64,000 bases of DNA from Antedon mediterranea. Its lineage: Eukaryota; Echinodermata; Crinoidea; Comatulida; Antedonidae. The stretch lies in assembly GCF_964355755.1 (NCBI RefSeq), contig NC_092675.1, forward strand, positions 1,369,001 through 1,433,000. The letters run 5' to 3'. Both the position numbers and the translations under genes were made by a program. Of the stretch, positions 47,976 through 61,700 are shown in pieces; position 1 is the stretch's first letter, and the number at the start of each line of letters is the position of its first letter. The notes beneath the pieces were generated by a model. It saw nothing but the letters and a program-made list of their open reading frames with translations, did no database searches and was not told where the DNA came from.

Positions 47976-49430
47976 TTAGTGAATGGAAATCGAAGTAAAG
48001 AACAAGTTATATTGAACATCAAGAATTGCATCACGTGTGGTGTATTGATTTGGCATTAATGTTATAATTGGGAAATAACAACGTACACGAATCAACTACA
48101 GTTATCAATAAATGAACAAAAGACAAGCAGAGTTTTCATTTACAATAAAAATAAATATTATTGTGTAGGACTATTTCCTCTGTAACGGAATTCGAATATT
48201 TTTCTTAACAAGGCCATATACATGGCTGCAGTCGCGTGCTCAAGCTAGTGTTTACCGGCCAACCGACCGATATAGTGAGCTGTAGAGTGTGCCGAGTCTG
48301 CCGATCTCAAACGTTGAAATTATACCATGGAGGAACATGCTTATAACCCCTTGTTTGTTGTCTAATGCATTAAGTGTATCACATTCAAATAGTGCTACCC
48401 TATCTAGAAAGGACATGGCACATGCCAACCAATTAGCCTACACTACAAACACAGTACTTTCCTTTTTCAATCGCAATCAATTATGTATACAATGAGTAAA
48501 GCAGAAATATTCGTTATAATATCCAACAACAAAATCAATGACAATTATATAGTCATTTATAATTTTTATATGACTTTTTGCTTTTTATTCGATTCTCATA
48601 TAAATACCATTTTATATTATACAAATAATGACTGTTTATGAGTGTAATGGTACAAATGGCTTGAGGTGAATGATGAAACGTTATATTTCAATGAGGCGAA
48701 GCTTCTTTTTTTTTAAACAGACCTTGCACTGATTCCTTATAACACGCATTTATACTTCAAAACATATTAGAAGCTTGGTTGAATTGTAATTTTAATAGAA
48801 GTTCGTTTTAAGAATTAGAAATGTAAATAGTAATACTATTTTGTTATTGATTGTGAAATAAACTGTATACTCAATTATTTACTATTCAAAAACATTTATT
48901 AATTTATACAAAAACATTAGCTTAATGTTTAAAAAAGTACACTACACTACACTACACTGTACAATAATTACATTACATTATCCACTGCTAATGGAAGTTA
49001 ATTCAAAGTTAAATCAATTCAAATAATAGAAAAATTGATTTGGTGTGCAATGCAATACATTGTGTTTTTAATATATGGTTAGGCTGTAGTTTGGTCAGCG
49101 ATGATTTGCTACTGCTTAGGTCATCTACTTCTTCAGTCAATCATCCAATCACAATTTCTGCTCTCGGACTGACCAGTCAAGTAATATGTCCATAGTCGAC
49201 TAGTCTCAGTGTCATGCTCTTTTTAAAAGTTAACCCAGACCATAGACAGCATAACGGCACAGCTAAGAAACTTTATTTGGGAATTCCATGAGATGACGGA
49301 AAGAGACATTGTACCCTTTATCATGTTGACGAATATCACCAGTCATATTCCTACAAAACGAGTATAGTTTTTGATCTATTTTGCACATTTTGCATTTGAA
49401 TCAGGAATGATTCATGATTATAATATAATT
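47976..49430. other. Spacer between lectin gene A and ASH2L
   Basis: No exon seen. It contains half of the palindromic repeat that is complete at 55105-55268 (here 48625-48690, with GTTTATGAGTGTAATGGTAC and GAGGTGAATGATGAAA), and a short CACTA microsatellite at about 48938-48958. The ASH2L 3' end probably reaches to about 49430, where AATAAA occurs on the minus strand at 49436-49441. Confidence 0.55.
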
Positions 49431-49753
49431 ATAGATTTATTGAAAGTAATTTACTAAAGTAATTTACTAAAATGCTAGGTCAATTTTGATAAATAGCAGT
49501 TTTTAAAGTCCTCACTAACTTTGATTTTAAGCTAGCCTAGGCAGCCAAGCACCAACACGTACCACCTGCGCTTCGCTCAAATTTACCGCAGTCATATTTT
49601 GGACGACGGCCTCAATATTTCGTTGCCATGAGAAACAGATTTTTACTGGCTTACAAAAACAAATACATGTGCGCGACGTATCTGTTTTCGTTATCTTATT
49701 TATAAATTTGCGAAACCTCTCTAATGTCTTTCCATGCCCAAATAGTCACTTGT

Positions 49754-52700
49754 CTATGAATATGCTGCCACTAGGTTTTTGGCTTCAATATAGACATCTT
49801 CATTTTGTACATGATACAGGATATCTACTAGAGTGTTCTCAACTGCTGATTGGTTCGCTGCATTTTGGATTGGTTCATACTCACAAACATCAGTTGGAAG
49901 AGGGTGCTTGAAATTTGGTCCAAAATTTGCCCGCACCTAAACAAATATACAGTAATTAGTTGGCTTAAAATACATTAATTTTGTAAACAGCTTTTACAGT
50001 ATGACTAAATGGGTTTTATTGTTAAAATCCAAAGTAAGTACTATGACCTTTAACTGACTTCCACCAAGGCTTTAACCTTTAACCTTTGTGGGATGTAACC
50101 CACTTAATAGATAGAAACATATTAATATAATGTAAATTGTGTTTCTATTTGTGTTGCATTTTTTTGGTGTCTCTTGTATAGGTGACCCTTCACAAGTTGT
50201 TTAATTTTTGGGTTTAGCCTTTCTTAACTCTCTTTTCTCTTAATAACTCTCTTTTCTCTTAACTCTCTTCTCTCTTAACTCTCTTTTCTCTTAACTCTCT
50301 TCTCTCTTAATAACTCTCTTCTCTCTTCTCTCTTAACTCTCTTAACTCTCTTCTCTCTTAACTCTCTTAACTCTCTTCTCTATTAACTCTCTTCTCTCTT
50401 AACTCTCTTAACTCTTAACTCTTAACTCTTAACTCTCTCTTCTCTCTTCTCTCTTAACTCTCTTCTCTCTTAACTCTCTTCTCTCTCTTTTCATTTTTTT
50501 ATTCTACTGTATAAAATAAATAAAAGAACTAAATGTAGTGATTGATTGAACACTAGAGGCGACCATCTCTGATAACTAAATGTAGTGATTGATTGAACAC
50601 TAGAGGCGACCATCTCTGATAACTAAATGTAGTGATTGATTGAACACTAGAGGCGACCATCTCTGATAACTAAATGTAGTGATTGATTGAACACTAGAGG
50701 CGACCATCTCTGATAACTAAATGTAGTGATTGATTGAACAATAGAGGCGACCATCTCTGATAACTAAATGTAGTGATTGATTGAACACTAGAGGCGACCA
50801 TCTCTGATAACTAAATGTAGTGATTGATTGAACACTAGAGGCAACCATCTCTGATAACTAAATGTAGTGATTGATTGAACACTAGAGGCGACCATCTCTG
50901 ATAACTAAATGTAGTGATTGATTGAACACTAGAGGCAACCATCTCTGATAACTAAATGTAGTGATTGATTGAACACTAGAGGCGACCATCTCTGATAACT
51001 AAATGTAGTGATTGATTGAACACTAGAGGCAACCATCTCTGATAACTAAATGTAGTGATTGATTGAACACTAGAGGCGACCATCTCTGATAACTAAATGT
51101 AGTGATTGATTGAACACTAGAGGCAACCATCTCTGATAACTAAATGTAGTGATTGATTGAACACTAGAGGCGACCATCTCTGATAACTAAATGTAGTGAT
51201 TGATTGAACACTAGAGGCGACCATCTCTGATAACTAAATGTAGTGATTGATTGAACACTAGAGGCAACCATCTCTGATAACTAAATGTAGTGATTGATTG
51301 AACACTAGAGGCGACCATCTCTGATAACTAAATGTAGTGATTGATTGAACACTAGAGGCGACCATCTCTGATAACTAAATGTAGTGATTGATTGAACACT
51401 AGAGGCGACCATCTCTGATACGGGTCATTCCATGTCAAATCACCCAATGGGTTAAACCCTTCTTTCTTCAAATTTGCTCAAATTTGGTTTTTGGGTTATT
51501 TTTAGCTAAAAAACCTGAAATTTTTAATTTGAGCGCCATACGACCAACGGTTCGCGCGCTACGCGCCGTCGTTTCTTTGCGATTTTGCGCAAAATCGACG
51601 CGGCGGGCTATACTTAAATGACCGTATCTTCATAACGTGTGGACCGATTTTGTTTTGACAGGTATCTTTGGAAAGCTAATTGTTAAAGCTATCCAAATCT
51701 TCTATTTACTTTTGAGATAGAACTATTTAAAAGATGTATAACTTATTCTATTCCATTTGACCTAGGATTTGACCTTGTGGGACAAATTTTTTTTAGATGA
51801 AATTTTGTGAAAATTATCTCCTACATGATATTTACATAATATAAAAAAATTGGAGAAATATTATTTTTTGTTTGCTTTCTAGCTCATTTCAAAGTTGGCT
51901 TACTTCAACAATTCTGGTATTTCTATACAGTGTAGATGTATTGTCGACATTATATCACTACCAAATTTACCTCTTAATAATACTATGGGTTTCACTGTCA
52001 GATTATTTAAGACTATAACAATGCTTTAATTATATTTTCATGCTCCATACAAAATAATTATTACTTAGGTAAACATCTGTACACCATTTGACTACCCCAT
52101 TTGGTTAGCCAAGGATGTACCATCAGTTTATGGCACTCTTTTCACACTTTTAAGCAAATTGAATCTTGAATTTTTTTTGTTTGATGATATAAACTTTGAA
52201 ACATTGATTGTTCTTTGCTGTTAATCATTATTTTACATTTTTGTTCATTGTATTTTGTTTTGTATTTCTTCACTCATAATTAGGCTATAATTACAATATA
52301 AACGGCATGGACCGGGGTGACGATACGTGGGTTGGGGCAAGTAGGGTCCAGTCATTTCAAGTAAAAATACCACTTGCCCCGGTCCATGCCGTCTAGCTGC
52401 CATTTTATGCAATTTTAAAACATTACTACAATTTTAACATTTTTATAAAAAATGCAATATAACCACATGATTTATAAGGCTATAATTACGTTATAAACGG
52501 CATGGACCGGGGTGACGATACATTGGTTAGGGCAAGTAGTAGTAGTCAATGCATAAAATTACCACTTGCCCCAACCCATGTATCGTCACCCCGGTCCATG
52601 CCGTTTTATAACGTAATTATAGCCCTATAAATTTATGTGGTTATATTGCATTTTTTTATAAAAATGTTAAAATTGTAGTTATGTTTTAAAATTGCATAAA

Positions 52701-55700
52701 ATGGCAGCTAGACGGCATGGACCTGGGCAAGTGGTATTTTTCTGAAATGAGTTTACCCTACTTGCCCTAACCCATGTATCATCACCCCGGTCCATGCCGT
52801 TTATAATGTAATTATAGCCCTATATATCATGCATTTATATTGCATTTTTTATAAAAAAAATTTAAATTGTAGTAACGTTTTAAAATTGCATAAAATGGAA
52901 GCTAGACGGCATGGACCAGGGCAAGTGGTATTTTTATGCAATAACTGGACCCTACTTGCCCCAACCCATGTATCGTCGCCCCAACCCATGTATCGTCTCC
53001 CCGGTCCATGCCGTTTTATAACGTAATTATAGCCCTATAAATTCATGCATTTATATTGCATTTTTTATAAAAATGTTAAAATTGTAGTAATGTTTTAAAA
53101 TTGCATAAAATGGCAGCTAGACGGCATGGACCGGGGCAATTTTTACTTGAAATGACTGGACCCTACTTGTCCCAACCCACGTAACGTCACCCCGGTCCAT
53201 GCCGTTTATAACGTAATTATAGCCTAATTATGAGTGAAGAAATAAGTGAACAAAATACAATGAACAAAAATGTAAAATAATGATTAACAGCAAAGAACAA
53301 TCAATGTTTCAAAGTTTATATCATCAAACAACAAAAATTAAAGATTCAATTTGCTTGAAAGTGTGAAAAGAGTGCCATAAACTGATGGTACATCCTTGGC
53401 TAACCAAATGGGGTAGTCAAATGGTGTACAGATGTTTACCTAAGTAATAATTATTTTGTATGGAGCATGAAAATATAATTAAAGCATTGTTATAGTCTTA
53501 AATAATCTGACAGTGAAACCCATAGTATTAAGAGGTAAATTTGGTAGTGATATAATGTCGACAATACATCTACACTGTATAGAAATACCAGAATTGTTGA
53601 AGTAAGCCAACTTTGAAATGAGCTAGAAAGCAAACAAAAAATAATATATCTCCAATTTTTTTATATTATGTAAATATCATGTAGGAGATAATTTTCACAA
53701 AATTTCATCTAAAAAAAATTTGTCCCACAAGGTCAAATCCTAGGTCAAATGGAATAGAATAAGTTATACATCTTTTAAATAGTTCTATCTCAAAAGTAAA
53801 TAGAAGATTTGGATAGCTTTAACAATTAGCTTTTCAAAGATACCTGTCAAAACAAAATCGGTCCACACGTTACGAAGATACGGTCATTTAAGTATAGCCC
53901 GCCGCGTCGATTTTGCGCAAAATCGCAAAGAAACGACGGCGCGTAGCGCGCGAACCGTTGGTCGTATGGCGCTCAAATTAAAAATTTCAGGTTTTTTGGC
54001 TAAAAATAACCCAAAAACCAAATTTGAGCAAATTTGAAGAAAGTAGGGTTTAAAATGTCATTTTTTTTGGGTGATTTGGTATGGAATGACCCATAACTAA
54101 ATGTAGTGATTGATTGAACACTAGAGGCGACCATCTCTGATAACTAAATGTAGTCATGGATTGAACACTAGAGGCGACCATCTCTGATAACTAAATGTAG
54201 TCATTGATTGAACACTAGAGGCAACCATCTCTGATAACTAAATGTAGTGATTGATTGAACAATAGAGGCGACCATCTCTGATAATTAAATGTAGTGATTG
54301 ATTGAACACTAGAGGCGACCATCTCTGATAATTAAATGTAGTGATTGATTGAACACTAGAGGCGACCATCTCTGATAACTAAATGTAGTCATTGATTGAA
54401 CACTAGAGGCGACCATCTCTGATAATTAAATGTAGTCATTGATTGAACACTAGAGGCGACCATCTTTGATAAATAAATGTAGTGATTGATTGAACACTAG
54501 AGGCGACCATCTCTGATAACTAAATGTAGTCATTGATTGAACACTAGAGGCGACCATCTCTGATAACTAAATGTAGTCATTGATTGAACACTAGAGGCAA
54601 CCATCTCTGATAACTTTGTATACTTACAACAGCATTCTTATAAAGTGAAATAGATGGGTAATACGTCCCTTCATATACATCTTCATATGCAACTCCTTGA
54701 CATACGCCATTTTTATAGAAAATTACCTGAGAAAAATATAGATTTTTAATTTAAACATTGTATAGCCGTATAACTAATTTTGATATAAGTTCGCGGTACA
54801 CCACGTATGTTAGTTCTGAAAAGAAGTGTTGAGTTTCTCGTCGTTTCGATCAATATGCTTTCGAAACGTCGAGTAACTCAACACTTCTTTTCAGAACTAA
54901 CATACGTGGTGTACCGCAAACTTATATCAACATTTGATTTCGCCATGCAACCTTCAAACAATATAGTATAACTAATTATTTTAGTATTTATTATTTCTTT
55001 ATACTGGGTAGTCCCTTCAGTCAAAGAGGGCCCAGTTATGATGAGTGGCTGTGTGCGACAGTGGCTGTCTGTGCACTAGTACTCCTACTTGCGTATATTG
55101 TTATACAAATAATGAATGTTTATGAGTGTAATGGTACAAATAATGGCATGAGGTGAATGATGAAAGGTTATATCAACGAGGCACCGCCGAGTTAATATAA
55201 CCTTTCATCATTCACCAAATGCCATTATTTGTACCATTACACGAATATAAAACATTCATTATTTGTTTTTTATGTCAACAAACGACCAAACAATCCTAGG
55301 CCTAGCAAGGCTAAAACGCCTAGGCTAGGCCTAGCCTAATACTAACAGGACTAGCTAGGCTAGACCTACCTAGTAGTAGGCCTAGTACTAGATTGGCTGA
55401 AAGGCAAAACTTTGACAGACAATTGGAACTTATCTTGGCTAATTATGGTCTTCCACGTCATGTAGGGATGTCCCCATTAATTAATCAAAATCCTAAACAC
55501 AATCTAAAGCTAATTTAAATGCCTTTTTGAATGAAATTAGTACATATATATCTCCAAATCGTACACAAAAATCTGCTGCTGTTGCATATCTTGCGGTGGT
55601 GTTTACAAACAACAGAGGCAGGACGACAGGTGGCGCTGTTGTATTTCACAGTAATTTTTGTATTCTAAATTTTTTTTCATCCACGAAACGTTTTTTTTTT

Positions 55701-58700
55701 GTACACAAAATGTTTAAAAAAGTACTATTAAACGAGCGTTTAATAGTGCGTACTATTGCACGCCATGTGACCCACAATCGTCCAATCAAATTAAAGGAAT
55801 TTATTTAGGTGTTATATAAAAACCACTAATGCATGGTGACTACCTGACTCCCTTCAGATTTTTGAAGACGCTGCTCAGCTTCCTGGATTGCATCCTTTTC
55901 CTCAAAGTAGAAATGACTTTTGAATTTGATCAAGGCCTAAAAAACAAAAAAGTTAATATTTAAATTATCTTTTCTCTCTAAAGCGTGTGGCCATTATATC
56001 ACAATGCAACACAATGATGTATCATCGAAGTACCGTATTGCGTAATCACAAGTGGGAATCGATGATGCAAAAGGTCTGCAAACATCGATACGGGAAATCA
56101 AATCAGTTTATTTTTACGCAACAATGCAAGAACACATGCGAAACATAGTACAGCGCTTAGTCAAGTACTAACATTGACTTCACGCAGGCAGGGCAAACAC
56201 AATTATTGGAAGGGCACTTTCTTACATTGCGTAGGTTGCATTGCGTCGCTAGTGATAACCACACTAAATGTATACATAGATTGAAGAGGTATCAATGAGG
56301 TATATGATAGAGATACTGTAGGCTACAGTAAAGTTATGCACACATGGCATTGTATACATGAACATTATATAGACATTTTTAACATATTCTGAAGAACCAC
56401 AAAAATCAAGAAATATTTTTTTTCATACTGTAAAGTTTTTATAAATTATTATATAGCGATGGCAGTGAAAATTAGAATCGTTTATAAAATATGGTATGGT
56501 TGATATGTTGAACATACAGACATTGTATGAACAGTGGTGCATGACCCGATAGGTTGTCATGACTTCAAACTGGTCTCTTACCATAGCGGGTCACATTATT
56601 TACCTGTGATTGTGATAGAGTTCACTCTCTAGTTGAATACCTCTATGGAGCGTATGCAAATGTTAGTTGCTATAATAACAGTAAATACTAGAAAACACTC
56701 ACCTTATCTTTGCAGGTAGGTGGTAACAGCTTTTCTGGGGGTAAACTATTAGGTAATTTAATAAAGAATCCAAGGACATCACCACTAGTGTAGTCATCTC
56801 CGTAATGCTTGCCCCTACTCATATGAAACTTGGTTCCTTTCTTACTCCTCCAAGAGTAACTGAATTTGTCATAACCAAGTGGAGCTTGCAGATTACCTAC
56901 AATTATACAACATTCTGATATTACAAAAATCAGAACAAGTAATTATTCATTGCATTATAAAATGTTTCTTTGAAAGACAGTAAACAAAATAATGTCCTGG
57001 TTGTTTTATGTTAATTTGTCTCTGTGTCCCACTTGTCTTTGTCCCTTCGTTTTGTATCCTAGGCAGATCCGACTCAAGATCCTGTATCTTTCTGGGATCC
57101 TGCCTTCTTCTATTCCCCCCAGATTTCTTTTTATTTGTACAGTATATGTTATTTTTATTTATTCAATTATTATTTCAATCATAAAGTAAATAAAGGAAGT
57201 AAATAAATGTTATTTTGAATTGAATAACATACAGAAATGCATGGGCGGATCTAGACATTTTTTAGAGGAGGACTGAATATTGGAGCCACATGGCATTTGC
57301 TGAGTGGGAAAGTTCTATCTTTTTTTCCATTGTGTAAAAAAGGGTACCTGTAAAATGTAGGAGGGGGGGGGGGGGGTCTGCCCTTGCTGATAGTTTTGTT
57401 TACCTAATGAGAGAGACCATCCTATTCTGGTACAGGTTTCTGGGGGCATGTCATCAATAGTAACTTCAAAATACCAGTTACCACGATTCACCCCATGTGT
57501 CGCCCTCACCATACTGTAGCCTTTCTCACCAGTCACTGTTAATCTGTCATCAGAAATCTTCAACTGTGGAGCTGTAAAAAGAGCGACAAATAATAAATTA
57601 TAATGAAAATAATGTTAATGTATTTTAAATGTTTTTGCAATCTGGAATTTTAATTCTTTTGTTTATTTGTTATATTTTACCTACGTTTTTTATGTTTATA
57701 TATTTTTATAGATAATTTAATTGCTGTAGGGTACATAAAACAAATTTATAATATTATTGTATATTTATATTGGATAAATAAATGCTGTATATGCAGTGTA
57801 TTCATTCATTTATTTATAATGGATTTTTAACCATAACAAACTGAACATGCCATTACTAATTCACAGGGCCAACATGCCATTACTAATTCACAGGGCCAAC
57901 ATGCCATTACTAATTCACAGGGCTAACATGCCATTACTAATTCACAGGGCCAACATGCCATTACTAATTCACAGGGCCAACATGCCATTACTAATTCACA
58001 GGGCCAACATGCCATTACTAATTCACAGGGCCAACATGCCATTACTAATTCACAGGGCCAACATGCCATTACTAATTCACAGGGCCAACATGCCATTACT
58101 AATTCACAGGGCCAACATGCCATTACTAATTCACAGGGCCAACATGCCATTACTAATTCACAGGGCCAACATGCCATTACTAATTCACAGGGCCAACATG
58201 CCATTACTAAATCACAGGGCCAACATGCCATTACTAATTCACAGGGCCAACATGCCATTACTAAATCACAGGGCCAACATGCCATTACTAATTCACAGGG
58301 CCAACATGCCATTACTAATTCACAGGGCCAACATGCCATTACTAATTCACAGGGCCAACATGCCATTACTAATTCACAGGGCCAACATGCCATTACTAAT
58401 TCACAGGGCCAACATGCCATTACTAATTCACAGGGCCAACATGCCATTACTAATTCACAGGGCCAACATGCCATTACTAATTCACAGGGCCAACATGCCA
58501 TTACTAATTCACAGGGCCAACATGCCATTACTAATTCACAGGGCCAACATGCCATTACTAATTCACAGGGCCAACATGCCATTACTAATTCACAGGGCCA
58601 ACATGCCATTACTAATTCACAGGGCCAACATGCCATTACTAATTCACAGGGCCAACATGCCATTACTAATTCACAGGGCCAACATGCCATTACTAATTCA

Positions 58701-61700
58701 CAGGGCCAACATGCCATTACTAATTCACAGGGCCAACATGCCATTACTAATTCACAGGGCCAACATGCCACTAATCTCACTAAAGGCTCAATATAAGCAC
58801 TACAACCAACATTGTGCCATCCTCACTAATCCTTGCCAAAAAGATCACTCAATTCAAGCCTAGGACTCATGAAGACCAGTAACATACTCTCTCATTAAGA
58901 TCACTAACATGCTCAGTTAACTAGAGGTCCAACACGAATACATATGTTTTGCCACTAACCTCTATCATGTAGAGCTAAAAGAACTTCTGTACCTAGAGCT
59001 GCTCTGTACAAATGAGCTGGAATGGGTTTGCCTACAAACTGATCATGGTCAAATGTTTTAGCGGGTGAATGAGGATCCTCTTCCGTCAGGATATAGCGAT
59101 AACCATCTTTATTGTAAGGATGTTCCAGAGGATATCCGTGAGGAGGAAGTTTCTGAGATGCCGAGAAATCACTACAAGTTTAAAAAATTAATTTTAAAGT
59201 TGGTCATCTCTGAATTGATTTCTTGAGTCTGATTAGAACATTAACAATCAGATATACTTACATGGAAATAAAGGCATTAATGTAAAATTATATACTAACT
59301 TAAATTACACGCATGGCTTGGTAGCATTTTATTTTTTCTCAGCATGAAAATCATGAAATAAGGTACGATATAGGTCATTACAGTTTTCTATAACTAAGTC
59401 TCATTTGAGGTTTAGGAAGCAGAGTTAAAAACTCATGACTAATATAACCCTGGCACTACCTAGGTCAGGATTGAACCCTGGACCTTGGGATTGGAAGGTT
59501 AACCACCACGCTACAGCTGCAGTTCTTACCTTCTAGCTTTTTTGCTTGACAAAAGATTCTGACTGCTATCTAGACCACCTTTCCTCTTACTACTACGACC
59601 TTTGCCAGAAGACGAATTTAAACTTGAGTTGAAGGAACTTGTTAGCAATGAACTCACTTTCTGTCCTAAATCATTTTTACCTTGCAATGTTTGTTTTTCA
59701 TAACTAGGGCCAACTTTTGACAAATCCTTCAAATTTAAAAAGTACACAAAAATATGTGTAAAATATGATCTGTATATTCATCTAGTTCAAAGTATGATTT
59801 TGCTTTTTTTTATTTAATTAAAAGTCAGTGAGTTAAATTAAAAGTTTATTTTCAATACTAAGTTTATTTGCACATATTTATTCCTTATTCTCACAACCAA
59901 AAATGCAAAACACTGATGACGGGTTGATAATAAAATATACATTTAAAAATACAAAGATAAAATAATTTTTACAAATATTTAAATTGAGAGTTAAAAGTAG
60001 ATACAATTAATAAAAGTCAAATCTAGATCTTACATCATCTGCAAGGCCAAACAAAGGAAAGTCTTCTTCATTTTCATCTTCATCTGTTGGTTTCTCTTTC
60101 CAAATGAAAAGGTCTGGGTTGCTCTGTAACAAAGTATTAGTAAACATAATATGGCACATTTAGTATTTGTTCTGAACTTAAAAACTTGATAAATGAGGAA
60201 TTCTATTTGTGTTCTAAGGTTACAGGTTATCCAATGTTTTAAAAGTGATGGCGGAGTACTGTAGCTTAGCTATAATGGTATAGAAATACTAAATATATAA
60301 TATGTTTTTATTATAGGGTGAAAATAAATAGAGCAGGATTATAACTTTATAAATATGGTATATTTAGCCTACCATAGCTTTAACAATTGAGTTATGCCAT
60401 GTGGTAGTAGTCCTGCGTGGCATGGCACTCAGATACTCCCAATGTCTGTTGATATAAGGCACAAGCTCCTTGTCTTTGGAGAACATTCGCTTTGCTTTAT
60501 CAGCCTTCTTCTGTTGATGTGTTAGATTAGCAAGAGCAGCAACACACAGCTGACTGAAATCTAATATAAAAAAAAACCAAAATATAGTAAAATCTCCCAA
60601 CAACAGACTCTCTGAAAACCGGAAAGACTTTTCTTGAGGCCCAAAGGGGTCATATATATTTTTAACATTAAAAACACATTCAGAATATCTGACTAGGCCA
60701 GCCCAAAGGTGGGAGAGTTGACTGTATATTAATTGTGATGTCATAACATGAGAAATGCACAAGACAGAACATACAACAATGTATCAATGTGGAATGTTTG
60801 ATATTTGATATAATATAAACTTACTACAAGTCTTCTTGGTAAACTGCTCTATACTGGATGGATGGCATAACCGACAGGTGAACGAATATGCTGTCATGAA
60901 AGACATACAGTAACTAAAAAGAAACAGTTGAATTTAGAGAAGAGAACAGTTAAAATAAGTAATAGAATATTGTAGTCTAAGCTAAATAATAATTTGTGTA
61001 AAATAGAAGTAAAATAAAGTATAGGCCTACAAATGTTACTAAGATACAAACAAGAATATAAAATACAATATTACACGTTTTCTTGCATAAGAATAAATGT
61101 AAAGAATTACACGCTTCACTGGCTAGACTGGCCATATTCAATGGAAAGTTTTACTACAGACTGGCCTAAACCAGTTTATTACAACTTCAAGAGGTGATAT
61201 AAGTTTTAGATGGTTCTAAACAAATTAAGAGCAGTTTAAATGGGGTTTTGGTGAGGTTATACTTACTAAAATACTAAACTTAATTTTAATAACAATTGTT
61301 ATACCCAATATTAATTGAAACACAGCCAGCATGAAACCATTTGAGACATCCACTACATTGAAGCTCTACACCTTCCAAAGTTCTCTCTTTACCACTAAAA
61401 TTGTAAGAAAAACATCAAGAATGTTGTATTTACAGTAACTGTCATGCTGGTTAAACTCTTTCTACACTATCAAACTAGTTTGACAAAAAAGTGTGATGTG
61501 CCCAAAATGTGGTAGTAATATGACATCATCATGTCCATATATGGGCACATCACATTTGTTGTCACATAAGTTTTGATAGTGTAGACAGAGCTTTAGGGTA
61601 TGTGAACTTCAAAGCACAAAAATAATGATTACCAATAACACTCTTCTTCTTTCATCTTTTCATCTCCATTTTCACTTTCTTGTGAGACGTTCTCCTTTTC

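Noticed and set aside
50527-54613. CRISPR-like array of 47-bp repeats
   Set aside because: The units are contiguous with no variable spacers, in a eukaryotic intron. It is a minisatellite.
57923-58780. Open frame of 285 codons on the minus strand, Cys/Trp-rich period
   Set aside because: Same 27-bp minisatellite read on the other strand; no unique sequence, no splice support.
57847-58863. Large open frame of 338 codons on the plus strand
   Set aside because: It is the translation of a 27-bp minisatellite within an ASH2L intron, and the minus strand is equally open over the same stretch.
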